DNA of 64,000 bases from Platycnemis pennipes (Eukaryota; Arthropoda; Insecta; Odonata; Platycnemididae): NCBI GenBank assembly GCA_933228895.1, contig OW121853.1, forward strand, positions 120,424,133 through 120,488,132. The letters are read 5' to 3'. This document shows positions 1 to 12,267 of this stretch, one piece after another. A program made the translations under genes and the position numbers. Under the pieces are notes generated by a model. The model searched no databases and was not told the origin of the DNA. It worked only from the letters and a program-made list of their open reading frames with translations. How positions within the stretch are numbered: the first letter of the stretch is position 1; the number at the start of each line of letters is the position of its first letter.

Positions 1-1200
1 CCAAAACAATGACAACTATCTTGTCTGACCATTTTAAATGGGGCGATTGCGATTAAATTGCGATTCCTGAATCGAATACCAAGGAAGGACCCTTATATCG
101 GGATGAGGGTGAACATTTTACCCCAGCGAATGCTTCGTCGAAATCAGTGGCTTCACTCCAGTCCTCTACGTCAAGCCCAGTCTCCGCCTCTGGCATCAGA
201 ATTCCTTTTTCACACAATTGGATAATGACAACTACTAGTGGTTTTATGTCTTTACCCAAGGATTCCTGCAGTTGGATTCCGGAAATTATACCTTCCATTA
301 AAGCAGTTTGCGTTTCATGGCCCGAGCGGGAAACCTCATTTCCACGAAGCCTCTCCCATTTCTCTACTCTCCTTAGTGGTCGGTCGTCCGCAAAATATTC
401 TCCTCGCCCCGAGGCATGACTCCTCTCTTCCAAGCAAGCCAGTACCATTCCTTCCAGCTCCTGACCCCCCTCCCCAAACCCTCGTCTCCCTCTTTCCATT
501 TCCACTTTTCCGGCCTCCTCCCCTCCCTCCTCTCACCATTTCTCTCTCTCCCATTTCCCTGACCGCCGTCGCTTCGATCGGAATTGCCGATGCCCCAGGT
601 CACACAGGCATCCTCGGCGTCTCCGCGTGGGCAATCTTCGTTGACGGATACGGCGAGATATGTGCGTGTAAACGCTTCCCTCCCAGCACACACACACTCA
701 CACGAATCTATTCCGAGGTGTGATTTCCCTGCCTCACGCTCTGTATTCAAGACGTGGTGGAAAAGTGATAAAAAAAAGGAATCGCCGTTTATTTTAGTAG
801 CCGGTGGAAAGCATTCCACAATTTGTCCTCTTTCAGCGAAAGTAATAAAAGTAAAAGTCTCACTTTATGAGCATTGGGAGAGGAAGAGTGTCTCTTTCTG
901 TGCAAGGACGAGTTCGACGGATTCGATTCAATGTTCCGCCAATCGATAAAGGATTCCTGCGGTGGCATGCGTAAGTATACAAATTTCCATCACCATGGAT
1001 TTAGGAATGCGATTTTTATCTCTTTCCTCCGACAGCTTTAGTGCGGGCTGTTTTTTTCTATGCAGAATTTTTTTTAATGTTTCATCTAATCCCGGGTTTC
1101 GATGAAAATTCAATTCGGAAAAACATAGAACCCAAAACATAGGCTCAAGTAAGATGTTTCGCTGATGTTTCTAGTGTAAATCATGATGTGAAGTCTAATT
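1..1200. other. No gene recognised; GC/CT-rich then AT-rich DNA
   Basis: The stretch is pyrimidine-rich and CpG-containing at about 400-720, then AT-rich. Open frames here are short, overlap on both strands and match no family I know. No repeat family of the window is seen in it. Confidence 0.5.
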
Positions 1201-1201
1201 T

Positions 1202-1350
1202 CATCTACATCTACATAATACCCTGCAAGTCACCGCAAAGGTGATGATGAAAGGGGGTGATTTCTCCCCAAACACGCACTACATATCATGCATAATAAAG
1301 GAATAGTATAATATACTAGTCAGAACTTCACTATTTAAGTTTCTTAATGT
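1202..1350 (-). mobile_element. CR1/L2-like non-LTR retrotransposon 3' end (subfamily B)
   Basis: It starts with the reverse complement of the tail repeat (TAGATG)n and the box ATAATACCCTGCAAG shared by about 20 sites in the window. This is followed by the 3' UTR block with the GGGGGTGA and CATGCA landmarks. It is a 5'-truncated, degenerate copy; the 3' end is at the left. Confidence 0.7.
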
Positions 1351-2400
1351 AAACATGACTATTTAGCCATATAGTGAGATTTGTATAGATGTTTTTCCTG
1401 ATTCCTGAGACCTTTCGTGCTGTCTTTCAACGGGTTGAACAACTGCGGATGAAACCTGGTATGTTAGTCTCAACAAGGATTTTTCCTGTGCCAAAATTAA
1501 CACGATCAAACAAGAAAAATATGGTTTTCCTTTAAAGAAAGAAAAAAAACAGTGTATCGAGCTGTGATATACTACATCAATGTGCTCTCCTAGAGATTAA
1601 ATAGAGCTAAAAATTCCATGATTTAGATTTATATACGAATTAATTGAGAATAATAAATCTCCGGATCTTCTGTGAGTGTACTACACGAGTTGCTGTATTG
1701 CTTAACTTGACATTGAACGTCACCGAAGATGAAATGGGAGTGTTGAGAACGTTTTGAAATACTTTCATTATATAGTGCCATATTAGTACATACTTTTTCC
1801 TGAGCTATGAAGCATTTGTTTCGTCAAAACTAAAACTGAAAGAAATAGTTGACTCGGTCCATTATTCAAGAAAGTGAAATGCGATTCCCTTTCGTGGCTC
1901 GAAGGCTGTCATCCCACGGTTCGCCCAATTGCACTCGTTTTTTTCGTCGTTATATATTGTCGGCACTACAAACCACAGTGATTACGACCGGTATCTCGCG
2001 GCCTGGGGGGAATCTTCGATTGGAAACAAAGGACCCAGCTGGGAGAATAAATTGAGTATTCTGACGGCTTTGGGTGGAGTTGCTTTGGAGGTAATGCGCG
2101 GGCGATCTGAAGGAGTTCATTGCTTCGAGAGTGGTATTCCCGCGCGTCTCCGCGTGTTTTCTGCGAATCGATTAGTTTCGAGGGCCGAACCGAATATTTT
2201 AGATGACCATGTGAGATAAACGCCTTAAATTTCCTGAATAAATTGGTCCCTTTCTTGCTTCTTTCGGAAACTCTTGGCTTGAATGGTGAGTGAACTGGAT
2301 GGTAGTTGAAAATTTTGGGATCCAATACCTCCCTCGTCTTGGGATTCTCAGCATCGCACACATCATTTTTTAAAAATATTTTACTACAATGCACAAGTAG
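1351..2400. other. No gene recognised
   Basis: AT-rich sequence with scattered short frames at 1849-2433 that resemble nothing known. I see no internal repeat and no convincing splice-bounded exon. Confidence 0.45.
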
Positions 2401-2922
2401 TTTACTCGGAACCGAAATCGCAATTTTGTGCACGAAAGTGTCAGATGGAAACGTAGAAAGGAATTTAGTGAAAAAATTAATCTTCTAACCACAACTCATA
2501 AATCAAAAATTAAAATAAGCAAAAGGTGAGGTCCACCGAAAAAGCTACTCTGATAACATTGACGTCATTTTCCTCCCGTCCTTGACTGCTTTTAGGGGAA
2601 GGGAAGGTAGTGGATGGGGCTTCTCGGAAGGTCTGCTCTCTCAGATGCTGTCGTAACTGCTCCGATTGGCAGAGTCAGCTGTGTCCCCACCTTTGCGATA
2701 AGGTAAAATAGCTTCGCGGGTTCAGTTGTGATTGGACGAAGTCGATATAAGCCAGAGCTTGCACCACACCCACTTTTCCGAAAGGGTTAAAAACATTAGT
2801 TTTTCGCCGCCTGTAACTCGAGAAATTAATGACGGATCAAAAAAACGGAAAAAACGGGTCTTTTTATTTTACAAACTCTATCATATTCGGCAGTAAAAAA
2901 AATATGGTAAACGACCCCATTG
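2401..2922. mobile_element. MITE family A, copy 1
   Basis: First of five copies of a repeat of about 535 bp (also 3388, 26405, 32030 and 43031). Shared blocks are TTTACTCGGAACCGAAATCG at the left, GACGTCATTTTCCTCCCGTC, TTGGCAGAGTCAGCTGTG, TTTTTCGCCGC and the terminal GTAAACGACCCCATT. The ends form a short inverted repeat (GGGGKCGTTTAC). The copy is diverged by scattered substitutions. No coding capacity is seen, so it is called a non-autonomous DNA element. Confidence 0.75.
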
Positions 2923-3039
2923 TGTCATGCCTAATCCTATGGGCAAACAGCTTGATAGCAAAACTGGTTCCACTACTGTCAATAGGGATTTTTTCACCAA
3001 AATTCCTTTTTCGTTTCCATCGAATAATTTCGTTGCACC

Positions 3040-3300
3040 GAGGTGTCAGTCGTTAGGGCATCGAAAATATATTTGAAATGAACGGCTTAAAAGGGGAACT
3101 AGATTACTATACTCCCACCCTGAGGATCCGGGTTCGAGCCCTATCAGGTAATCATTAATTTTACGCTGTAATCCAATCAATGCGTGAGTATTGCGGGGGA
3201 GCACTTCAAGTTTATTGCTTCGACAAGTATATGCTTCGCGAGATACTTGCACCCGAAACGTGTGCTCAACCCTTCGCAGGGACAGTATGGGACGTAATGA
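3040..3300 (+). repeat. tRNA-derived SINE-like repeat
   Basis: A box-A-like start (GAGGTGTCAGTCGTTAGGGC) is followed about 80 bp later by a box-B-like GGGTTCGAGCCC, as in tRNA-derived SINE heads. The distal part (about 3230-3285) shares a 50-bp block around CGAGATACTTGCACCCGAAA with 3990-4042, so it is interspersed. It is not a tRNA gene because no cloverleaf can be drawn. Confidence 0.5.
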
Positions 3301-3387
3301 ATTTTAACCCATGGCACTTTCAGGTATGAGTAGGCTAATGCCGATGCTGGGTTTGAGTCTAGTATATTTTGTCTATAGTTCTATATA

Positions 3388-3795
3388 AGCAAAAGGCGAC
3401 GCCCACCGAAAAAGCTGCTGTGATAACATTGACGTCATTTTCCTCCCGTCCTTGACTGCTCTTATGGGAAAGGAAGGGAGTGGAAGGGGTTTCTCGGAAG
3501 GTCTGCTCGCACAGATGCTATCGCAACTGCTCCTATTGGCAGAGTCAGCTGTGCCCCCCTCCCCCTTTGCGATAAGGCGAAGTAGCTTCGCGGGCCCAGT
3601 TGTGATTGGACGAAGTCGATATACGTCAGTGGTAGCACCACACCCACTTCTCCGAAAGGGTTACAAACATCAGTTTTTCGCCGCTTATAACTCGAGAAAT
3701 AATTGGCGGATCAAAAGTCGGAAAAATACGGGTCTTTTTATTTTCGAAACTCTTATCATATTCGGCAATAAAAATATGGTAAACGACCCCATTAT
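3388..3795. mobile_element. MITE family A, copy 2 (left-truncated)
   Basis: It begins at the internal block AAGCAAAAGGCGACGCCCAC and runs to the terminal GTAAACGACCCCATT. The left about 120 bp present at 2401, 26405 and 43031 are missing. It lies only 465 bp after copy 1 in the same orientation. Confidence 0.75.
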
Positions 3796-3943
3796 TTCAT
3801 ATCGCCTATTGTGAATTATCGTAACTAATGATCGAATGGATAGTAATTCAGGTACACTTTGGTTAACGAGCCATATCTCACAATGGCCCACGGAATGACG
3901 GACGTCCTTTCTTGGTTTGTTTGATTTTTATTTAATACAGGGA

Positions 3944-4045
3944 ACAGTCTGGAAGATAATGGGACGTGACCTTCGCTTATGTGTATGCTCCGCGAGATAC
4001 TTGCACCCGAAACGTATGCTCCACCCTTCGCAGGGGACCGGAGAG
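3944..4045 (+). repeat. Partner of the 3230-3285 repeat block
   Basis: The block around CGAGATACTTGCACCCGAAA and CCCTTCGCAGGG recurs at 3230-3285, with a nearby GGGACGT motif in both. It probably belongs to the same SINE-like family, here without its tRNA-like head. Confidence 0.5.
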
Positions 4046-4760
4046 TACCCACGTCCCGAAACGAGGTGCATGGCGTGGGTGAGATCTCGCTTGGTGGGTG
4101 AGAGGCCTTGCGATAAACACGTCGGCGTTATTTTTGTTCCCATTCATGGTTCCGAATAACTGGAGTGGGAGTATGGATTGGGGTTAAGCGGTAATTGGAC
4201 GGAGGGGGTGGGTGCAGGGAGCGGCCGAGGAGGGCGGAGGGAAAAGAGCGGTCGGTCAGCAAGCTTAACCCGTTCATTTATCATCGGGAACCTTTCCGCT
4301 GTCAAAAGGAGCGGGTATGAGGAGGAGTGGGGAGGAGATCTCCTTGTCTTGTTGGGAGCGGGAGTCGGCGAGGCAGGGGAGGGGCGAATGACCCCTCCCC
4401 CCCTTTACCCCCGCCACCTTTTATCCTCCCTTCTTTAGCCGATCCGTCGCCGATGCCGTGAGGCGAAAGCGATTTTTGCTTTCAGTCACCCGGCCCTCGT
4501 CAAAACATCTCGCGGCCGAATGTTTGTGTACGTGCTTTCGTGACTCTTCGAAACGTGTTTGCCCACTTTTTTCACTATCCATCAATCCCGAAGTGACCAC
4601 TCGGAAATGACGCTGCGCACCTCTCCGGAAATTATGTACGCACTGTCTCTCTTTGCATTCTCAAGGCATGAGCAGTTTTGGAACGAAGACCGAGGAAGAG
4701 GGGAAAGTACTGAAATATTTTACTTTTCATGCGACGCTTGAGCGAAGTATGTGTTGAGGA
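4046..4760. other. No gene recognised; GC-rich, CpG-containing
   Basis: G-rich 4170-4400 followed by C-rich sequence. Open frames are compositional and no family is recognised. Confidence 0.45.
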
Positions 4761-4763
4761 ATT

Positions 4764-5230
4764 TACATCTACACGATACCCTGCAAGCCACCGTGAGGGT
4801 GTGTGGCAGGGTGTGAAGATCACCTAGCATGCTCTACCGACATGCAAACAAACAACTGTAGGGTCTCATGCTGAACTTCATAAAGCATAACTAGATTGTT
4901 AGTATATATAGTATGTAAGGGATTAATACATGCATCATGCACTACAGACTACTCTAAAATAATTCCCGTACCTATCCCTTTGCTGTGCTGCCTATTCTGT
5001 TCTCTTGTAGTACGGGGTAAAAATGCCATTTTGAATCTATCATTACGACAATCTATCTCTCTAATCTTATTTATCTGTTCGAATATAGCATAATAAGCTG
5101 GTGTTTTTAATACGTACCTAACATCTTCAGTAAAGCTATCCGATTGAAATTTCTCTGATAGATTTAATCTGTACCTTAGCCTACGCTCTGATAATGATTC
5201 CCATCCTAATAATAAGGAATAAAATGCAAA
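4764..5230 (-). mobile_element. CR1/L2-like retrotransposon 3' part (subfamily A)
   Basis: The left edge has the reverse-complemented tail and ACGATACCCTGCAAGCCACC; GAAGATCACC marks the window's second tail subfamily. The right part matches, in reverse, the C-terminal coding tail seen at 23640-23890 (residues around REIDCRTDRF). Stops break the frame, so it is a dead 5'-truncated copy. Confidence 0.75.
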
Positions 5231-5535
5231 GGGATGTGTTGATGGCCTGTGAATGTGAGAGTTTTTAAAATCAGGTTCAGGAGAAATATAATGTCTTCAA
5301 AAGACAAATAATAAATTGGAGGTGTGGGTGGGGGCCTTCTGGAGCCCCCCTGGCACCTCAGGCCTCTTCAGATCCATTGTGCCAACCCACATTTAACCTG
5401 CCCGCCACTTGCAGACAGGGGACAAGAGCACCACGGTAGAGGTGTGGAGGATGGTTGCCCGTCAACCTCTGACCTGACGCATCTCATGGGAACCAGTGTG
5501 TCAACGTGGCTAGGTCCTTCCCCAATATTTGTACA

Positions 5536-5735
5536 TACTTGTTGATGAAGGCAATCGTCGAGGGAAAAGTGAACGGGAAGAACGGCAAAGGAAGGCCTCG
5601 TTCGAGATACATAGAACAAGTGACGAAGGATATGATTGATAAGAAATACGTAAACATGAAGACAATAGCGATAGATTGAGTTGAGAGCTACGTCATACCA
5701 GTCTCAGGATTATGGACTGAGACTGATGACTGGAA
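5536..5735 (+). mobile_element. RTE-like retrotransposon 3' relic
   Basis: Translation gives the C-terminal signature also seen at 21170-21330: an EGKVNGKNGKGRPR-type stretch, then a Y-I-E-Q-V segment and a K-Y-V-N-M-K segment. This matches the tail after the reverse transcriptase in RTE-type elements. Frames are broken. Confidence 0.6.
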
Positions 5736-6640
5736 ATGTATTCATACATTTCCTTTTTTCTCCTACAAGGCTAGTCTGGTTGAGAATAGTAGATTTCATT
5801 AAGTGTCGAGCCCGTTACAACATAACATTCACATTTCATAAGAGGCTCGAAGGTTCCATAGTTTTTCAGGAATAGCTGGTACTTGGTGCACTCTGCCCTC
5901 TCCCACCAGAACAGACTATGGGTTGTAAGCTGTTGTAACTAAAGCAAATTCAATTTCCAAAAAAAATGTTACCCACATGACAATATCGAGATTTTGGAAT
6001 AAAGTGAACTGCATTATTCACTTTTACATGCCCCCTGCCTTTGCGTCATTTTGAGTGCTGGATGAAAAGGGCTGTAGTTTGAATACAAATGGCTTTAGCG
6101 AAAGGGACTCAACGAGTTGGAATGAGGTATAGTTAGGAGTAAAGAGTCCAATATAGGTCTCTCCATAGGAGTAGAGAGACGTACCTATATTAGACTCCTC
6201 AATAGTCTGAAAGTCAATTGAGGAGTCTAAAAAAGGTCGTGACATTTTATGTTGCCGTGATGTGGAGTTTGTGTGGGGGATGAAAACAATGGCGGATTTT
6301 GATGTGAGTGAGGGAAAGGGTTGGGAAATTAAGATATGGGTAGAGAGAAAGAGGAAGGTAAGCGAGGAAGTGCTGGTGATGGAAGAAGTTGACGGAGGAG
6401 ATTAGGAGAGAGATCGAGTGGAATTACCGGGTGATAGATGCAACGGCGTTTTAAAGAGGATAGCAGAGGGTGTTATGCTAGGTGAGGGCGGGAGAAGAAG
6501 AAAGGAGTTTGGCTGGAATGAAGAAGGGTTAGCATTAGGCAGAGGTAAAGAAGTGCGGCTGTGGTATCTAGGTTGGTACGTGGTTACCATGTCCCTACCA
6601 TGCCACCTAACAAGTGTATCTTAGAGGTGGCTCGCAGTGT
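5736..6640. other. No gene; double hairpin at 6143-6235
   Basis: Mostly unique AT-rich DNA. Two hairpins sit back to back: GAGTCCAATATAGGT against ACCTATATTAGACTC, and AGACTCCTCAAT against ATTGAGGAGTCT. The short frame at 6418-6624 is unrecognised. Confidence 0.5.
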
Positions 6641-6711
6641 AATTTGTAGATGTTGGTAGTGAGCTGGAGGGGTAATGCAAAGGTCGCGGGTTCGAATACT
6701 AACCAGTGCAT
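6640..6711 (+). repeat. tRNA-like SINE head fragment
   Basis: GTAGTGAGCTGG resembles box A, and GCGGGTTCGAATAC about 45 bp later resembles box B. It abuts the tail of the CR1-like copy that follows. Confidence 0.4.
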
Positions 6712-7075
6712 GGATCTACATCTGCGCGATACCCTGCCAGCCACCTTGAGGGTGTGAGACAGGGGGTGAAGATCACCAAACATGCACTATTGTCATGCAA
6801 CTGGGCTACTACATTGAAACATGCTAGATAATAGGGTCACATGCAGCTACATGGTTAGTATCTACATAGTAATAAAGGGATTGGTTGTTAACACACGCAT
6901 CATGCACTACAGATTACTCTAATAATATTTCACCTACCTATTTCTTTGCTATCCTGCCTATGGTGTTCTCTTATAGTACGGGAGAAAATGACATTTTGAA
7001 TCTATCATTCCGACAATCTATTTCTAGGATTAAGATCTTACGTTATAGGGTGCGATATAATCATAGTCGATGGAT
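6712..7075 (-). mobile_element. CR1/L2-like retrotransposon 3' part (subfamily A)
   Basis: The tail repeat and GCGATACCCTGCCAGCCACC are at the left, with GAAGATCACC as in subfamily A. The body matches 4764-5230 with further decay. Confidence 0.7.
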
Positions 7076-7717
7076 GATCTAAAACCCAAGGACTGCAAGT
7101 AGAGCTTCATGTGAAAGCTAGGTGGATACTTATGTTTAGAGATTTTTATCTGCATTTCGTAGGCTTAATGTCCATCTAAACCTGCCCTGACTGGTGGAAC
7201 CCTAACGATGATTCTACACCCACATGTGTTCATTCCATTAATGAAAGAGTCAGGGGAAGCAGTTGCTGGGAGTCGGTTGAAGGAGGTGCGTCGGGCGCCG
7301 AAGTTCAAATGTTGAGGTGAAGGCGCGGAGTCTCCGGATGGCGGATGTTTCCCGTCAATGATTCCATCCCCTCGCCGACATCCCTTCCCACTCCTCCTCT
7401 TTCCTCGAAATTCATTTTTAATTGTGTTCTCGCCCCTTCCCACACTTTCTTTTTAAGTCTGTCTCCGTCCGTATCTATTCTGGTGCACAAGTAGTAATCA
7501 TCTTCCATTCCTCCCCACCCCCATAGCTCCTCTGGTCCTTGACCCCCCCACCCCCCTCACCACTCCACCCCCCTTCGCCGGCCTAATTGACGAACTTGAA
7601 CACCCGTGGGAAAAAATAGGGGAGAGAAAGCATTTCCTTTTCTCTCACACACTCGCAATTCTCAGGTGGTTGGCTCTCGTCTGTGTACTTGGAAATCTAT
7701 GGAAGACCACAGTCTTA
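7076..7717. other. No gene recognised
   Basis: CT-rich at 7360-7580. The open frame at 7165-7443 has no recognisable domain. Confidence 0.45.
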
Positions 7718-7806
7718 GGCATCTACATCTACCTCTACATAATACCCTGCAAGGCACTATAAAGGTGTGTGGCAGGGGGTGAATTCACACTAAACATGAA
7801 TTACAT

Positions 7807-8131
7807 CATCATCATCATCAAGGGTCAACAATCCTAGGATTGGTTTGACGCAGACCTCCACTCGATTCTTCTATCGGCCAACCTCTTCATATTAACGTAG
7901 TTCCTCTCTTTCACGTTCTTTACTACCTGTTCTATGTAACTCATACGAAGCCTGCCTTTTCCATACTTTCCGTTCACTTTTCCTTCGACGACTGTCTTCA
8001 TCAGGCCATCGTGTCATAAGATGTGGCCGATTAAGTTGTCCTGTCTTTTTATAGTTTTCAGCAGACTTCTCTTTTCTCCCACTCTTCTTAGGATTCTTCA
8101 TTTGTCACTCGGTCTATCCATTTTATCTTCA
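7807..8131 (-). mobile_element. Nested RTE-like 3' fragment with 11-bp TSD
   Basis: It is flanked by ATGAATTACAT at 7796-7806 and 8132-8142. The reverse strand ends in a (TGA)n tail (ATCATCATCATCATCA on plus). It encodes the RTE tail: a KRSLLKTIKRRQ-type stretch, then a stretch like IGHILRHDG and an EGKVNGK-type segment. The target is the CR1-like copy, so this insertion is younger. Confidence 0.8.
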
Positions 8132-8329
8132 ATGAATTACATATCATGTATAAAATGTCATCATATTCTAGTCTAAGCTTAACAATTTAAAAAAGAATAA
8201 ATTGCGCAGCAGGCATGCGATAACATGCCTTTAGTTGGGTTAGCTTTAGGTACTTACACCAACGTGCAACTAGTGACCTAGTATCCCTGGCTAACCATTA
8301 ATACAATTGTATTTATACTATTGGATATA

Positions 8330-8484
8330 ACAATGAAAAGAACGTATCTAAGGCTGTAATAAATAACAAATGAAGATTAGTATACTTACTTTGTATATAC
8401 TCCTTCCTTCCCCCTCTTCCCCCCCCTTTTTTATTCCTTTGCCCCCTTATGGTTACGGCTTTGTGGATACTAATCTTCATTTGT
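8330..8484. mobile_element. Nested 155-bp insertion with 14-bp TSD
   Basis: TACTATTGGATATA at 8316-8329 is repeated at 8485-8498. The insert carries a 20-bp inverted repeat (ACAAATGAAGATTAGTATAC near 8360 against GATACTAATCTTCATTTGT at 8466) and a pyrimidine-rich middle. Family unknown. The long TSD suggests retroposition, perhaps Penelope-related like the other short foldback inserts here. Confidence 0.65.
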
Positions 8485-8735
8485 TACTATTGGATATATT
8501 TACAGCTGTTCAAATATCCTTAATTGCAAGAGGGAAGAAGGAAATTTTGAATCTGTCAGCTCGGCAATCCATTTTTCTAATTTTATGACCATGGTCCAGT
8601 TTACGATAGTAAGTTGGAGATTGCAAAATATTTTTAACGTCATAATTGAAAATGAATTCTTGGAATTTAGTTTATTGAGAAAGCCTAAATTCCAATTTAC
8701 GGTCTGATAATTATCCCCATCATAGTTTATGCAAG

Positions 8736-11700
8736 AGACTGGCAAAAAATCAATTGTATAATCTAATGGAAATGAATCTAGTGGACAAACGCGGAATGTT
8801 ACCTTAACTCATGACTTGCACAACCTTTGCGGAAAAATTGATTTTAAAATAATTAATGTTAAAAAAGGAGTGCTTAAGGGTAATTCTTTTTTGCCAGAGA
8901 TTTCAGTTCTCATCTAAAAAACCGGATAATAGTGATAAAACATTAGTTACGTTTCGACACGTAGCACATGGATTCAAAAATTCAAGTTGCTTATGCGAGC
9001 AAGAAAGAGAATAAAAGAAAAAACCATGGTATCCACTTCCGGCCGTGATGATAGTCACAAAATAGGGCTTGGACCAGATTGTATTTCATCATATTGTGGA
9101 GAAATGACGAAGGACTAAAATTGAGTTTTGTGGCCCTTGCTATAGTTAAGGCCGTAATTATGCATTGCAATTTACTGGGACAGATGTGATAGCTGTAATT
9201 TGCAGAATGATCAGTTTGATGGTCATTTTCGGATGATATGAACAAAAGACGACTCCACTCCTCTGCAGAGCTAGTGAAAGCAGCGTAGGACTAATGCCAA
9301 TTGTTTTCTGTTGAAGCAGTGATATTTTTTGGGCCGCTAATAAACGGAAATGGGTCTGAGATAACAGCACATATTCATGCGCATTGTTGAATAATCGAAG
9401 ATGGTATGTCCATGTTTGCGCACTTTTAACATTCACTAAAACATGGTGTTAAAGAAGTGGAATACGTTCTTTTTTTCATTTGAATCCTTGTATTATTTAG
9501 AAATATTGAAAAAAATGAATTTTATATCAATGGGGGGTTTGCACGTATTTTATTGTTTACATATACAGAAAAATCACGGCTTCCTGAGCACGTTACTACT
9601 ATCTGAGTTTATATTAGGCTTAATCTGCGTCATTTATAGCTGTGTAAAACATAACCCGTTTTGAATGTCCGCAAAAACAAATTTCAATATGGCAGTCTGT
9701 GACGTCATCTGCCCGTAACTTCAGACTGCTCCCGATATTCCTCGCCGTAGGTATACGTGGTATATGCTGGACTCAAAACTCGCGACTTCTCTCATTTATT
9801 ACTGCTGGTGTTAGTTGAAGCGAACCAATAGTGATGACAAAAATGTATTGATGAGCTAACGTATTTTCAATGTATATTTCAGGGTTCATCCAAGTGTGTC
9901 CATTCTGCTATGGTTAGTCACTCATTTAGAGGTTTCCATTTCATTTAAAATCTTATATAACTTATTGTCAGAAAAGAATATAATTATGTTTTGCAAAGTA
10001 TACGTTTATGCTCTATATGATAGCGATGCGTTTACTTATGTTTGCGATATAAATTTACTGAGGGAACTGCTTTCATGTTTCGTATGACGTATCGTTTCAC
10101 TGATACGTCATATGAAATATGAAACCAGTGACATCCTCTAATTCTTCACATCGATCCACTTCTTCGGAACATTGTTACTCCGCAACTATGATGATAAGAA
10201 TAGAAAATATAGGATGATGTAGCGGTTTTAAAAGCATCGTTTGCATGGATGCGTTTCCAGCGAAACAAAGTTTATAACTTTGTAAATGGGCAATCTGAGA
10301 ACAACTATGAAAATTGTGTGAGCATTTATGCACATTTATTGAATCAATTCATAGAGATTTTACGGAAAATAGTGATTCTGTAGCCGTTGTTTTTCTTTGC
10401 GTCGCGGTTTTATGGAACCTGATATGACGTCGAAGTGGGGAATTCAAGTATCGTTATACTGTCACTGTTCTGCCTACATGAACCGTTTGATGGATTTTCA
10501 GGGCTTGTGGATTTTCCTGTCTGTTGGCGTATACAACTCTTGTCGTGGATAAGGGTCGCTAGTACCGCATAAAGAAACTCTTAAACCGACCTGGAGATGG
10601 TTATTCCACATATTCCGCTTCGATTTGCTTTGTGAACAAACTGTAAGCATCCAGCAAAGCGACAATTGACTCTTAGGATTGGAATCGCCTCTCAGTTGCA
10701 GCTCAAAGGTTTAAACAATTCTGTTCTTCACGGTTTTTATTCGTGTTCATCCGTCTAAATGTTTATAAATGGGTAGATAGGGGGTAGTAAAGCGAAGCCT
10801 TTGTTAAAGAATAATCATCCATTTAACGGTTTCCAGCCTTGCTTTGAGCTTAACTTACCGTTATGATGGGCCCAGATTTTGGCGAGTGGAAGTTTATTCA
10901 AGTTATAAGAGTGCGCAATATGTTGCACAACCTAAATATCAAGAAATGTTATTGATTTCTCAACTCATATGAGCTCATTTCTTTAGTACCATCCGAAAGA
11001 TTCATCTTAGTCAAGGAGTTGACTCATGTCATATTGCTTAGTTGTTTTCTTCTTCATCTCTTTGTCGGGTTGTCATATAAATATTTACAGTTTTTCTCGG
11101 AAAATGCTTCTGATGTTCTACAGATTGGCTGAATTTACGTCGTTAATTGAAACTGAATTTCAATTTTACGCTAAATGATGATCACCACCACGTACGGAGG
11201 TGCACCTTTTTTTTACGCATTAAGTAACGGTAGCGGTGAGGTTACGCATTTCTTAATTGATATAACATCTCCTCTAATTTTTTTTATCTGCTAAAAATCC
11301 TGAAATGATTCTTGCCGCTGTTACGTTAAGTTTTCACCAAAAGAGGGGGCCCTTCTACCCCTGAATTAGCAACCCTTGATCGCAAACATTTATGACGGAC
11401 TCGGCCTGACGTGGAGAAGTATCGCGTTTGTAATGGATGGCTGGTGTGTTTTTTCCAGATTGCTTCAGAGTGCGTCTGTGTGTGTTTTAAAGTTTGAGTG
11501 AATCTCCTTTCATTTTCTCCAAATAAAAGGCTATCGATCGAGGCCACTGGTGCCTTCGGGGCTCACTTTCGTGGTTAACCTATGGGAGACTCTCCAAAGG
11601 TGAAAAGTGGAGAGCAGTCCGAATCCAATCCGCCCTCGGGAACTTCTCCCCGAAATTACAAGCTTCCAGAGATCTGGATCCGAATATTCCTCCGGAAAAA

Positions 11701-12264
11701 CAATTTCTCTATCTCTATCACCATTACTTTCCACTTATTTTTTTCCGAATTTTCTGGTTATTATGGAATGTTTGGCATCGGTTAGATTTTTTTCTTAGGA
11801 ATTTCAATAACACAACGATTTTCTTTTTCTCCTCCGCAATTCAGATGGATCTGTTGGCATCTCGGAGACTAATTTCTTTGAAATTGTTTATTTTTCCCAT
11901 TACGAGGTGAAATTTCGAATCGTCACCCAAAAAGTTCGAGGTCCATGTGCATATGTCAATTGTGATCGAAAGCTTTAACAAATACCAAATCGCGCACTTT
12001 CCTTTCTCTTACAAATTGTGATGTTTTCATTAAGGAAAGTTGAGCAACTTAACTAACGAAGAAGTTGGGTTATGACTGCTTCACTCTGCCAAATTGACAG
12101 TATCGTTTTTTCTTCTGGTCTTAATCAGTATAAAGTTACCTATTTTAAGTTTTGATACGTTCCTTCCCTTTTCGATTGATTTTAAGATCGTTTTCTTATT
12201 ACATGCATGTACTTTGACTTTGATATCAATTTATCATTAAATATTCTTCATAAATCTTCATGAA
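8736..12264. other. Long stretch with no gene recognised
   Basis: AT-rich, apparently single-copy within the window. The frames at 9158, 9443, 9896, 11326 and 11582 are short and unrecognised. One hairpin at 10077-10117 (GTATGACGTATC against GATACGTCATAT, 8-nt loop) stands out. It may be intron or intergenic DNA. Confidence 0.5.
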
Positions 12265-12267
12265 TGA

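Larger units (their letters stand above)
7718..8735 (-). mobile_element. CR1/L2-like copy with two nested insertions (subfamily B)
   Basis: Three pieces of one minus-strand copy: 7718-7806 (tail and 3' UTR), 8132-8329 (rest of UTR and coding end) and 8485-8735 (coding). Two later insertions separate them, each with its own target-site duplication. The last piece reads in reverse like the RT C-terminal tail at 23700-23890. Confidence 0.75.
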
